Assembly (NCBI GenBank): GCA_016194745.1
Contig: JACQBA010000012.1
Location: 149,224-213,223, forward strand
Origin: Elusimicrobiota bacterium
Lineage (GTDB): Bacteria > Elusimicrobiota > Elusimicrobia > UBA1565 > JACRDR01
Direction of reading: 5' to 3'
DNA length: 64,000 nt
Part shown: piece by piece, positions 41,101 through 48,507 of the stretch
Numbering within the stretch: position 1 is the first letter of the stretch
Layout: every line of letters starts with the position of its first letter
Position numbers and translations under genes: made by a program
The notes under the pieces: model-generated
The model's database searches: none
What the model was told of the DNA's origin: nothing
The model's input: the letters and a program-made list of their open reading frames with translations, nothing else

Positions 41101-42045
41101 ATGGACGTCCTGCACGACCACGATGCGCACGTCGACGACTTGCTCGCGATGCTGATGCTTCTGTGCCGCCAAGAGGTCCGTCTGCTCGCCTCGACCGTCT
41201 GCCCGGGCGACTGCTACCCGGACGCCGGGCTCGACTCGGCGGGGCGCCTGGCCGAGTTCATGGGCGTGGGAGGACTCGCGCTCGCCGGCGGGACCAACGC
41301 GGGCAAAAACCCCTTCCCCGAGCCGTGGCGCGAGGACTCGCGCCGGGTGGTCGAGACGATGCCGGCCGCGCCGCGTGAGGCGGCGCGGGAGGGACGAGCC
41401 GCCGCGCCCGCGGTGGCGCCCGAGCCCGCCTTCCAGCTGTTGGCCCGCGTGCTGCAGCAGGCGAGCGGCACGCGCGTCCTCGCGACGGGGCCGCTGACGA
41501 ACCTGGCCGAGGCCATCGCGGTCAAGCCCTCGATCGCGCGGAGCGTGGAGCGCGTGTGGGCGATGGGGGGCGCGGTGCGCGTGCGCGGCAACGTGCGCGA
41601 GGCGGGGCACGACGGGACCGCCGAGTGGAACTTCTACAACAACCCCGCCGCGGCGGCGGCCGTCTTCGCCTCGGGCGTGCCGATCACGCTCGTCTCCTTG
41701 GACGCGACGAACCGCGTTCCCGTGACGGCGGACTTCCTGCAGCGCCTGCGGGCGCAGAGCTCGCACCGCGTGAGCCGCCTCGCCCTGTCGCTCTGGGACG
41801 TCGCGCGCCGCCACGTCGAGAACGCGGACTACCACGAGCAGTACTTCTTCTGGGACACCCTCGCGGCCGCGGCGCTGCTCGATCCTACCATGCTCAAGAC
41901 CGAAACGATGCGCCTGCGGGTGGTGACCGAGGGCCCGTCGCAGGGGCGCACCGTCGAGGACCCGAACGGACGGGAGGTCGAGGTGGGGGTCGGGGTGAAC
42001 GCGAAACGGCTCGAGGATTTCATACTGGCGCTGTTTAGAAAGTAG
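41101..42045 (+). CDS. Nucleoside hydrolase (IU-nucleosidase family)
   Basis: The 314-residue protein starts with the calcium-binding motif DHDAHVDDLLAMLML, the hydrolase DxDxxxDD signature, and continues with ATGPLTNLAEA, AMGGAVRVRGNV, EWNFYNNPAAAAAVF and the His-containing late block. It hydrolyses the N-glycosidic bond of nucleosides for salvage. The ATG has a G-rich ribosome-binding region upstream. The GRAAAPAVAPEPAF insert is longer than usual. There are no purine or pyrimidine genes nearby. Confidence 0.88.
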   Translation: MDVLHDHDAHVDDLLAMLMLLCRQEVRLLASTVCPGDCYPDAGLDSAGRLAEFMGVGGLALAGGTNAGKNPFPEPWREDSRRVVETMPAAPREAAREGRAAAPAVAPEPAFQLLARVLQQASGTRVLATGPLTNLAEAIAVKPSIARSVERVWAMGGAVRVRGNVREAGHDGTAEWNFYNNPAAAAAVFASGVPITLVSLDATNRVPVTADFLQRLRAQSSHRVSRLALSLWDVARRHVENADYHEQYFFWDTLAAAALLDPTMLKTETMRLRVVTEGPSQGRTVEDPNGREVEVGVGVNAKRLEDFILALFRK

Positions 42046-42071
42046 ACGGCGTTCCGCGCCGCCGCCCGTTT

Positions 42072-42968
42072 TCAGCGGCGGCCCCGACGCGTCGGACGCG
42101 GCGTCGGATCGGGACGCACGACCCGGGGGCGCACGGGAGGCAGATTGAAGACCAAACGCTCCGCGGGGGCGGCCTCGGCCCGTTCGCCGTGCGAGGGGTA
42201 GCGGCCGCCCCGGACCGCGCCGCCGATCACCGTGACGACGCCGCGGCGGTTGGGGGCGGCCTTGGGCACTTCGTCGAGCAGGCGGCGGCGCAGCTCGTCG
42301 CGCGAGTATTCGGGCAACGGGCGCCAGGCCGCCGCGCGGTACCTCGTCCAGGAGCGGGCGCGCTCGAGGGAGACCTGCAGGGGGAGAAGGGCCGCGAGGG
42401 GGCCGGCGGGGGAGGTGTCGCCGCTTTCCTTGACGACGATCTCCTTGCGGCCCGAGAGCGTCCGGCGGTCCTCCGAGCCTCGGGTGAACGTCTCGGCCCG
42501 GCCTTGGTCGAAGACGCCGATGACGGCGCGCTCGGGCGAGAGGACGATCCCGAACTCGGCGCCGGAGGTCGTCTCGACGGCGAGGGGCGTGTGGACCTCG
42601 AAGCGGACGCTCCGCGGCAGGCCGGAGAGGACGCCGACCGCCGAGCCCGTGTGGAGGTGGAGTTCCTTATCGTTGTTGCCGAGAGAATGGAGCGTCAGCG
42701 CGGATGCCGGGCCGAGTTCGAGGACGGCGCCGCGGCCCAGGATGATCTCGGCGGAGGCGCCGCTCGCGTCGGTGCGGATCTCGTCGCCCTCCTCCAGCGG
42801 AGCGCCTTCGACGGCTTCGATGTACTCCGTCTCGGGCTGGAAGGCGAAGTGGACGTAGACCTTGCCGGTGACGCGGCCGAGCGTGGGCAGGAGAGGCGGG
42901 CCCGTGTCCGCCGCGGAGGCCGCGGCCGCGAGCCATAGGCCCCCGAGCGTCCGGAGGAACCGCGCCAT
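42072..42968 (-). CDS. Secreted FecR-domain protein
   Basis: The 298-residue protein has a signal peptide and a FecR domain at residues 30-165: VEGAPLEEGDEIRTDASGAS, then AEIILGRGAVLELGP and the VHTPLAVETTSGAEFGIVLS beta-helix-like blocks. The C-terminal third is Arg/Pro-rich and probably disordered. Stand-alone secreted FecR proteins are common outside TonB signalling and have no defined role. It is co-transcribed with the RTX-type protein gene upstream, with 2 bp between them. Confidence 0.82.
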   Translation of the reverse strand: MARFLRTLGGLWLAAAASAADTGPPLLPTLGRVTGKVYVHFAFQPETEYIEAVEGAPLEEGDEIRTDASGASAEIILGRGAVLELGPASALTLHSLGNNDKELHLHTGSAVGVLSGLPRSVRFEVHTPLAVETTSGAEFGIVLSPERAVIGVFDQGRAETFTRGSEDRRTLSGRKEIVVKESGDTSPAGPLAALLPLQVSLERARSWTRYRAAAWRPLPEYSRDELRRRLLDEVPKAAPNRRGVVTVIGGAVRGGRYPSHGERAEAAPAERLVFNLPPVRPRVVRPDPTPRPTRRGRR

Positions 42969-42970
42969 GC

Positions 42971-44152
42971 TCAGCGAGCCGGCGCGCCCGCGGAGGCCGC
43001 GGGGCCGAGGGTCCTGCCGGCGAGCGGCGCGGGCGCGCAGCGGAACCAGAGGTCCGCGTACGTGCCCAGGCTGCCGTCCGCGCGGCGAAACAGCGCTCCG
43101 TCCTGGAGCGTGATGTCGTTGCCGCGCCCGTCGAAGTTCGGGACGTGCTCGGGCGTGCGGCCGGGGAGGTCGATGGAGTCCACGCCGGCCTCGCGCAGAG
43201 AGAGCGTGCGGCCGTGCAAGCCGCCGACCTTCATGCGCAGGCCGTAGGCCGCCTCGAGCTTTTCCAAGTCGCGGGCGTCCAGCCGCCGCCGGTCGACGGC
43301 GGCGCGGCCGATCACGCCGGCGGCCGCGGCGCGCTCCGCGAACGCGCGCAGCGCGTCGAAGCCGTCGTGGAAGCCGTCGGGCGTCCCGCTGCCGTCTAAG
43401 TCCGTCCGGTCCCCGAACAGGGCGAGACCGCTTTCGCCGGAGACGCCCCGGCCCTGCGGGTCGAAGACGAGGAGGCCGACGTGGTCCGCGAGGTCGTCGA
43501 CGACGAACGGCGTCCCGTTCCCCTTGATGTCGAAGACGGTCCGGCGCGCCTTCGTCTTAAGGCCTTGGCCGCTCAGATCGAAGACGAGCGGCGAGGCGAG
43601 CCGGACGACCTTCGAGCCGTCGGAGTAATTGGTGACGCTGACGTTGCGCTCGCCGAGGGGCGCGGCGGGATTGCGGTAGAACTCGCTCGAGACGACGTAG
43701 GGCCCCACGTGGCCTTTCGGGCGCGGCATGACGCGCCGGAGGTTCCCCCGGGAGTCGGGGGAGTACACGCGCGCGAAGGAGCGCCGCAGGTTCTGGTAGA
43801 GCGCTTCTTCGGCCGCGGTCTCGTCGGCCTCGGTGCGCGTCTCGACCGGAGCGCGCGGCGGGGCTTCCTCAATAGTAGGGGGCACGACGCGGCGCGGGAC
43901 GCGAACGGGCGGCGAGACCGGGACGGCCGGCGCGGGGGCGAGCTTGGGCGGCGCGGCCGGCGCGGGACCAAACTTCGCCGGCGACAAGGTGAGGGACGCG
44001 CCCGAGGGGACCGTTGTGTCCGCGATGGGGGCGCGGGCCGCGAGGCTGGGCGTCCACTCCGCGGCGGGCCGCGGACCGACGGGGGCGAGGGAGGCCAGCG
44101 CGACCGAGGACGCCGACACGAGGCCGAGCTTCAGCGTAGCCGAGTTCCACAT
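42971..44152 (-). CDS. Secreted protein with RTX-associated calcium-binding-type domain
   Basis: The 393-residue protein has an N-terminal hydrophobic signal-like region, a Pro/Ala-rich linker (residues 30-110) and a C-terminal domain with LVFDLSGQGLKTKARRTVFD, LLVFDPQGRGVSGESGLALF and DRTDLDGSGTPDGFHDGFDA. This matches the conserved domain found in RTX/hemolysin-type calcium-binding proteins. The RTX nonapeptide repeats themselves are absent. GGGGAGG precedes the ATG. The function could be extracellular adhesion or surface structure, by inference. Confidence 0.7.
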   Translation of the reverse strand: MWNSATLKLGLVSASSVALASLAPVGPRPAAEWTPSLAARAPIADTTVPSGASLTLSPAKFGPAPAAPPKLAPAPAVPVSPPVRVPRRVVPPTIEEAPPRAPVETRTEADETAAEEALYQNLRRSFARVYSPDSRGNLRRVMPRPKGHVGPYVVSSEFYRNPAAPLGERNVSVTNYSDGSKVVRLASPLVFDLSGQGLKTKARRTVFDIKGNGTPFVVDDLADHVGLLVFDPQGRGVSGESGLALFGDRTDLDGSGTPDGFHDGFDALRAFAERAAAAGVIGRAAVDRRRLDARDLEKLEAAYGLRMKVGGLHGRTLSLREAGVDSIDLPGRTPEHVPNFDGRGNDITLQDGALFRRADGSLGTYADLWFRCAPAPLAGRTLGPAASAGAPAR

Positions 44153-44250
44153 GGTGAACCTCCCCTGGCGGCGTTCTTGAACCGTAGCACCTAAACGGCA
44201 ACAGGGGGGTAACAGAACGGCAACGGCCTAACGGAAAGCACGGCATTCAG

Positions 44251-44370
44251 GTGGAAGGGTATGAGATGAACCAGGACGTGATGCCGAGCGCCGACCCGAG
44301 CGACTTGAGCGTCCTCTTCGCGAGCGAGAAGACCCTCCGCGGCCTCCCCGCTTCATTCCCTGAGGCCTCT
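44251..44370 (+). pseudogene. Duplicated C-terminal fragment of the 40319-40993 protein
   Basis: The frame encodes EGYEMNQDVMPSADPSDLSV then LFASEKTLRGL, matching the end of the secreted protein at 40319-40993 (EGHEMNQYVTPTADPTNLSV, LFASERGLRGL). No upstream domain is present and the fragment runs in frame into the next gene, whose own start lies at 44404. The remainder of 44153-44403 is the promoter region of 42971-44152 and of 44404. Confidence 0.65.
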
Positions 44371-44403
44371 ACACTCAAAGGCGGCATGATACAATGCGCC
44401 CAT

Positions 44404-44907
44404 ATGCATCTCATCACGGCGGCGCTTTCGCTGCTTCTGCCCTTCGGCGCCGCCGCTCAAATGGAGGTGGAGGACTCGGAGGACGCCCGCGCCATGGCGC
44501 TCGTGCGGCGCGTGCACGATACCCGCTTTCCGAGCGACGGGCGCGACGTCGAGCGCCTGATGAGGCACTTCGGCCCGACGGTTTCGACGACGACGCGCGC
44601 CGCGATCCTGGACGGGGTGCTGCCCAAGCACGTTTTCGAGAAGAGGGACTCGGACAAGAGGCTGTTTGCTCATCTCAAGAAATTCTCGGAGAGAGCGTCG
44701 AAAGACCCGGACGCGCAGGTGCGTTACGCGGCCGGCCGGCTCTCTCGCGCGCTGGACGCATGGCGCGGAAACGACTCGCCGGAGGCGGTCCACCGGGAGA
44801 AGGACTACGTCGCGCAGACCAAGGTGCGCGGCGTGCTGGGGGACATGCTGATGGTGTGCGTCGTGTTCCTCGGGATCCTCGCGCTCGTCGCGGTGAACCT
44901 GCCGTGA
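44404..44907 (+). CDS. Secreted protein with C-terminal membrane helix, unknown
   Basis: The 167-residue protein has a signal peptide (MHLITAALSLLLPFGAAAQ), a helical middle (FPSDGRDVERLMRHFGPTVS, RYAAGRLSRALDAWRGND) and a C-terminal membrane helix (MLMVCVVFLGILALVAVNL). The start is chosen by the signal peptide and by TACAAT (44390-44395), 8 nt upstream; the longer in-frame start at 44251 belongs to the duplicated fragment. Unrecognised family. Confidence 0.65.
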   Translation: MHLITAALSLLLPFGAAAQMEVEDSEDARAMALVRRVHDTRFPSDGRDVERLMRHFGPTVSTTTRAAILDGVLPKHVFEKRDSDKRLFAHLKKFSERASKDPDAQVRYAAGRLSRALDAWRGNDSPEAVHREKDYVAQTKVRGVLGDMLMVCVVFLGILALVAVNLP

Positions 44908-44971
44908 GTGCCGCGACCCCGCGCTCGACCGTACTATCCGTTCTCGGTCCGTTTTGAGATAATGCCCGCTC

Positions 44972-45781
44972 ATGACTGAGTTGGGGTATACGTTGGCGCT
45001 CGGGTTTTGGCTCGGGATGCGGCACGCGGGCGACGCGGACCACGTGGTGGCGGTGTCGACCTTGGTCGCGCGCAACAAGCGCTTCGGGGCGTCGTGGCTA
45101 CTCGGCGCCTTCTGGGGGCTCGGGCACACGGTCACCGTCTTCGCGGTCGGGGCGGCGATCATCGCGTTCCACGTCACGATCCCGCCGCGCGTCGGGCTCG
45201 GGATGGAGTTCTGCGTGGGCGTCGTGCTCGTCCTCCTAGGTTTTCTCAATCTCGGCGGGCTGCGGATGGGATCGTGGGGCGTGCCGCGGCACGCGCACCC
45301 GCATTCCCACGACGATCCGGAGCACCGGCACGAGCTGCTCGAGGCGTCGCACCCGCATGCGGCGGGGCGCGGGCACGCGCACTCCCACGCCCATCTTCGC
45401 GAGGCGCGGCTCGAGTGGCTGCGCCGGATGATCGGCGACACGGGGGCCTTCCAGCTCGCGCGCTCGGCGGCGGTGGGCTTGGTCCACGGCCTCGCGGGGT
45501 CGGCGGCGGTGGCGCTCCTCGTCCTCGCGACGATCCCGGAGCCGCGGCTCGCGCTCGGCTATCTCGCGGTGTTCGGCGTCGGGACGCTGGCCGGGATGCT
45601 GGTCCTTAGCGCGCTCATGGAACTCGCGATGCTCACCCTCGCGCGCCGGTGGTCCGAGTTCGAGCGCGGGCTCGGCTACGGGACGGGGCTTGTCAGTTTC
45701 CTGTTCGGGTGCTATGTACTGTATCGTACCGGCGTCGTGGACGGCCTCTTCACCGCGGCGCCGCGCTGGACGCCTCAATAG
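44972..45781 (+). CDS. Nickel/cobalt transporter-like protein
   Basis: The 269-residue protein has six or seven membrane segments, the motif GMRHAGDADHVVAV (the HxxxxDH signature of NiCoT/UreH-type transporters) and a histidine-rich loop (HAHPHSHDDPEHRH and HAHSHAHLREARLE). It is expected to move Ni(II) or Co(II), but direction and metal are not proven. A GATAAT element lies 8 nt before the ATG. The next gene encodes a His/Asp-rich periplasmic protein. Confidence 0.82.
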   Translation: MTELGYTLALGFWLGMRHAGDADHVVAVSTLVARNKRFGASWLLGAFWGLGHTVTVFAVGAAIIAFHVTIPPRVGLGMEFCVGVVLVLLGFLNLGGLRMGSWGVPRHAHPHSHDDPEHRHELLEASHPHAAGRGHAHSHAHLREARLEWLRRMIGDTGAFQLARSAAVGLVHGLAGSAAVALLVLATIPEPRLALGYLAVFGVGTLAGMLVLSALMELAMLTLARRWSEFERGLGYGTGLVSFLFGCYVLYRTGVVDGLFTAAPRWTPQ

Positions 45782-45797
45782 GCTTTCGGAGGATTTC

Positions 45798-46394
45798 ATG
45801 AGACGACTTTGGCTGATCGCCGCCGCCTTGCTCCTGGTCTCGGCCGCCGGCGCGCCGGCGCGCGCGCAGCGCGACGAAGACGAGAAGGAGCACGGGGAGA
45901 AGGGCGAGCACCACGGTCGCGCGGAGCGCTGGATGAAGCGCTTCGGGCTCACCGAGGAGCAGACCAAGAAATTCCACGAGGCGCAGACGGCGGGCAAGGA
46001 AGCGGCCAAGCCCATCATGGAGAAGTACAAGGCCGCGCAGAAGAAGCTCAAGGAGCAGGTGAAGTCGAAGGCGGTCGACGACGAGATCAAGAAGACTTTG
46101 GAAGAGATGACCGCGCTGCGCAAGTCGCTGCACGAGGCGGTCGAGTCGGCGAAGCAAAAGGCCGAGGCGACGCTCTCGCCGACCCAGCGCGCCAAGATGA
46201 TCCTCGCCTTGGAGCGCGGCATGCACCGCGCGCGCGGGAGCTGGGAGCGCCGGCGGCACGGCGGGGACGACGATGACGACCGCCCGCGCCACCGCCGCAT
46301 GCGCAAGGGCGGCCATCACGAAGATGACAAGGCCGGGCCCAAGCACCATGACGAGGATGATGACGAGCCCGAAGATGAAGACGACGACGATTAG
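45798..46394 (+). CDS. Periplasmic LTXXQ (Spy/CpxP-like) protein with His/Asp-rich tail
   Basis: The 198-residue protein has a signal peptide (LWLIAAALLLVSAAGAPARA), an alpha-helical LTXXQ-type domain (FGLTEEQTKKFHEAQTAGKE, LSPTQRAKMILALERGMH) and a 60-residue tail of His, Asp and Glu. CGGAGG precedes the ATG, 16 bp after the transporter gene. Related proteins (CpxP, Spy, CnrX) sense envelope stress or metals. The acidic-histidine tail and its neighbour argue for a Ni/Co-binding role, which is inference. Confidence 0.8.
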   Translation: MRRLWLIAAALLLVSAAGAPARAQRDEDEKEHGEKGEHHGRAERWMKRFGLTEEQTKKFHEAQTAGKEAAKPIMEKYKAAQKKLKEQVKSKAVDDEIKKTLEEMTALRKSLHEAVESAKQKAEATLSPTQRAKMILALERGMHRARGSWERRRHGGDDDDDRPRHRRMRKGGHHEDDKAGPKHHDEDDDEPEDEDDDD

Positions 46395-46423
46395 GGTCTA
46401 GGTCGCCGACGCACCGGGCCGCG

Positions 46424-46954
46424 CTAGCGGCGGCAGTGGGAATCTAGGAGGTCGGCGAGCTTGCGCGCGGAGGGGGAGCCGTTGCGGATCCACGGATTGG
46501 GGCCGCCCAGGAACTCGACGCGCTCGAAGGTCCCGCCGGCTTTCGCGCGGGGGACGCTGTAGATCGAGGTGATGCCGTCGGTCGGTCCGCCGTCCCGCCG
46601 GATCGGGCCCGCGAGGGCGTCCGCGGCGAGTCTGCGGACCTCCGCCTCGTCGAGGGTCACGGCGCGCTCGAAGCGGCCCGTCTCGCTCCGGCGGGCCGAG
46701 GGTGAATACCACGCGCCTTCCATCACGACTTTCCGCGGATACAAGGCGCAGTCGTAATACGTCCGTTCGCGGGAAAGTCCGGTATGGTAGTTCTTCCAAG
46801 CGAGCGGGCGGAGCTGGGCGTCGACGGCGCGCGCGGCCCGGGCGGCGGTCGCGGCTTGCGCGTCGAGGTCCGCGGTAGAGCGGCCGCCCTCCGACTGCGC
46901 GGCGAGGGCGGTCGCCGCGGCGAGCGCGGCGGCTGAAGCGAGAAATCGGTTCAT
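46424..46954 (-). CDS. Secreted hypothetical protein, 176 aa
   Basis: A signal peptide (MNRFLASAAALAAATALAAQ) precedes an Ala-rich helical segment and a region with two cysteines (RERTYYDCALYPRKVVMEGA, and LLDSHCRR at the end). No family was recognised. A ribosome-binding sequence (GGAG) lies upstream of the ATG. It is convergent with the LTXXQ gene. Confidence 0.6.
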   Translation of the reverse strand: MNRFLASAAALAAATALAAQSEGGRSTADLDAQAATAARAARAVDAQLRPLAWKNYHTGLSRERTYYDCALYPRKVVMEGAWYSPSARRSETGRFERAVTLDEAEVRRLAADALAGPIRRDGGPTDGITSIYSVPRAKAGGTFERVEFLGGPNPWIRNGSPSARKLADLLDSHCRR

Positions 46955-47058
46955 CGTGTCTCCAGAGGGGTCCGAGTGGAAGCGCCTTCATTATACACCC
47001 GTCCGGCGCGCCGCACATAGGCCGATCGGCCCCCGGACCCCAGGCAGGCGTCCGCGAC

Positions 47059-47080
47059 ATACTGCGGCCGGCCACAGTAT
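47059..47080. repeat. GGCCGGCC-centred palindrome, imperfect copy
   Basis: ATACTG-C-GGCCGGCC-A-CAGTAT is symmetric except for one pair. It shares the GGCCGGCC centre and general layout with the 40-bp palindrome at 19815-19854. Confidence 0.65.
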
Positions 47081-47178
47081 ATTGCTGACATAGTCAGCCG
47101 CCTGCCGGGTGCGCCTTGCGCGTTAGTCGATACCCGGAACCGAAGGGTTTTGCTATAGTCGCTCGACGGCGCGCTCGT

Positions 47179-47254
47179 CGGGGTATAGCTCAATTGGCAG
47201 AGCGCCTGGTTTGGGACCAGGAGGTTCTCGGTTCAAGCCCGAGTACCCCGACCA
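47179..47254 (+). tRNA. tRNA-Pro (TGG)
   Basis: Acceptor stem CGGGGTA/TACCCCG, D arm GCTC/GAGC, anticodon stem CCTGG/CCAGG with loop TTTGGGA (anticodon TGG), T arm CTCGG/CCGAG with TTCAAGC, discriminator A and an encoded CCA. Confidence 0.95.
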
Positions 47255-47286
47255 CGCCGCGCTGGAGTCTGCATCCGGAGGGAGTA

Positions 47287-47703
47287 ATGCGACTGACGCG
47301 TTGTCTGATCGTAGTGATGAGTCTCTTTTCCGCGGGAGGCGCCATGGCCGCAGCCGCTCACGTGCATCACGGCATCGACTACATCGAGTTCACCGTCACC
47401 GACATGGCGAAGGCCAAGGCGTTCTACGGCGCGGCCTTCGGCTGGACGTTCAACGAGTATGGGCCGAGCTACGCGGGCATACGAAGGGAGAACGGGGAGG
47501 CCGGGGGCCTCCGGCTGGACGCGAAGGTCGCGACCGGCGGGCCGCTCGTGATCCTGTTCTCCGACGATCTCGAGAAGAGCGTGCGGTCGGTGACGGAGGC
47601 GGGCGGGACGATCACGAAGCCTCCCTTCTCGTTCCCGGGCGGGCGGCGCTTCCAGTTCAAGGACCCGAGCGGCAACGAGCTCGCGGTCTGGTCGCTGAAG
47701 TAG
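47287..47703 (+). CDS. Exported VOC (glyoxalase-like) protein
   Basis: The 138-residue protein has an N-terminal hydrophobic segment (CLIVVMSLFSAGGAMAAAA) and a VOC domain: HHGIDYIEFTVTDMAKAKAF, AFGWTFNEYGPSYAGI, GGRRFQFKDPSGNELAVWS. This subgroup binds metal through a His/Glu set. The start has CGGAGGGAG upstream; a longer in-frame extension merely reads through the tRNA-Pro gene. The substrate is unknown. Confidence 0.8.
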   Translation: MRLTRCLIVVMSLFSAGGAMAAAAHVHHGIDYIEFTVTDMAKAKAFYGAAFGWTFNEYGPSYAGIRRENGEAGGLRLDAKVATGGPLVILFSDDLEKSVRSVTEAGGTITKPPFSFPGGRRFQFKDPSGNELAVWSLK

Positions 47704-47717
47704 CGCGGCCGGCCGCC

Positions 47718-48353
47718 TTACGACGCCGGCTTGCGCGCGTTCCGGCGGGTCTCGATGCCGTCCTTGAGCCCGGCGTAGAGCGGGTTGCTCGGCCCCATCT
47801 CGTGCCAGATCTCGATGCGACCCTCCCGCACATTCAGGCGGGCGTAGTCGATGGTGCCGCTCCCCTTGTTCAAGCTGATGAAGCCCACGTTCCCGTCCGG
47901 CTCGAGGCCGACGTTGGCGAACTCCGTGTTGCGGTCGACGGACAGGCCGTTCATGCGCGGCACGCCGTGGTATAGTTGGCCCGTTTCCCCGTGGTAGAGC
48001 GGCAGGTTGCCGTCGTAGCTGTTGCGGAGCTTGTCGCCGCTCAGGTAGACCCTGACCGCCCACTTCGCGACGGTCTGGTCCTGCGCGGCCACGATGCCTA
48101 GCTGTATGCCGTGCGCCGCGATCGCCCGGTTCACCGCTTCTTTCTCCGGGAAATCGGGATACAGCGGGTCTTCGATGTCGCTGTGGTCGGCCTTCTCGGT
48201 AGACAAGAGGCCGCAGCCTCCTTTGACGCCGCTGGCGACGCTCTTGGCGGTCGCGCCGCCCAGGCATTTGGCGCCGTCGTCGGCGGCGATCGTCATCGTC
48301 ACGGCGAACGCCGCGAGCGCGGCGGCGAGGGGTAGGATAGTACGCTTCTTCAT
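47718..48353 (-). CDS. Secreted hypothetical protein, 211 aa
   Basis: A signal peptide (RTILPLAAALAAFAVTMTIA) and a mature domain with two early cysteines (AKCLGGATAK, GGCGLLS) and VAKWAVRVYLSGDKLRNSYD, then YARLNVREGRIEIWHEM. I do not recognise it. AGGAGG lies 8 nt before the selected ATG, which decides against a start seven codons further upstream. Confidence 0.6.
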   Translation of the reverse strand: MKKRTILPLAAALAAFAVTMTIAADDGAKCLGGATAKSVASGVKGGCGLLSTEKADHSDIEDPLYPDFPEKEAVNRAIAAHGIQLGIVAAQDQTVAKWAVRVYLSGDKLRNSYDGNLPLYHGETGQLYHGVPRMNGLSVDRNTEFANVGLEPDGNVGFISLNKGSGTIDYARLNVREGRIEIWHEMGPSNPLYAGLKDGIETRRNARKPAS

Positions 48354-48507
48354 ACGAGGCCTCCTGGGCTTCATCTTCCCCTAAGGATGGCGGTGCGGGC
48401 TATCGAATGCGGGAGGCGAATCTATCGGGAATCTATCGGCGAGGTCGATTTGCTATAAACGACTCACGCGGCCGACTTCTGCCGCGACACCTTCGGAGGA
48501 ACGCACG

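Noticed and set aside
47116..47286. Upstream extension of the VOC protein
   Set aside because: It translates the tRNA-Pro gene (GIAQLAERLVWDQEVLGSS is a common tRNA artefact) and a good ribosome-binding site marks the ATG at 47287.
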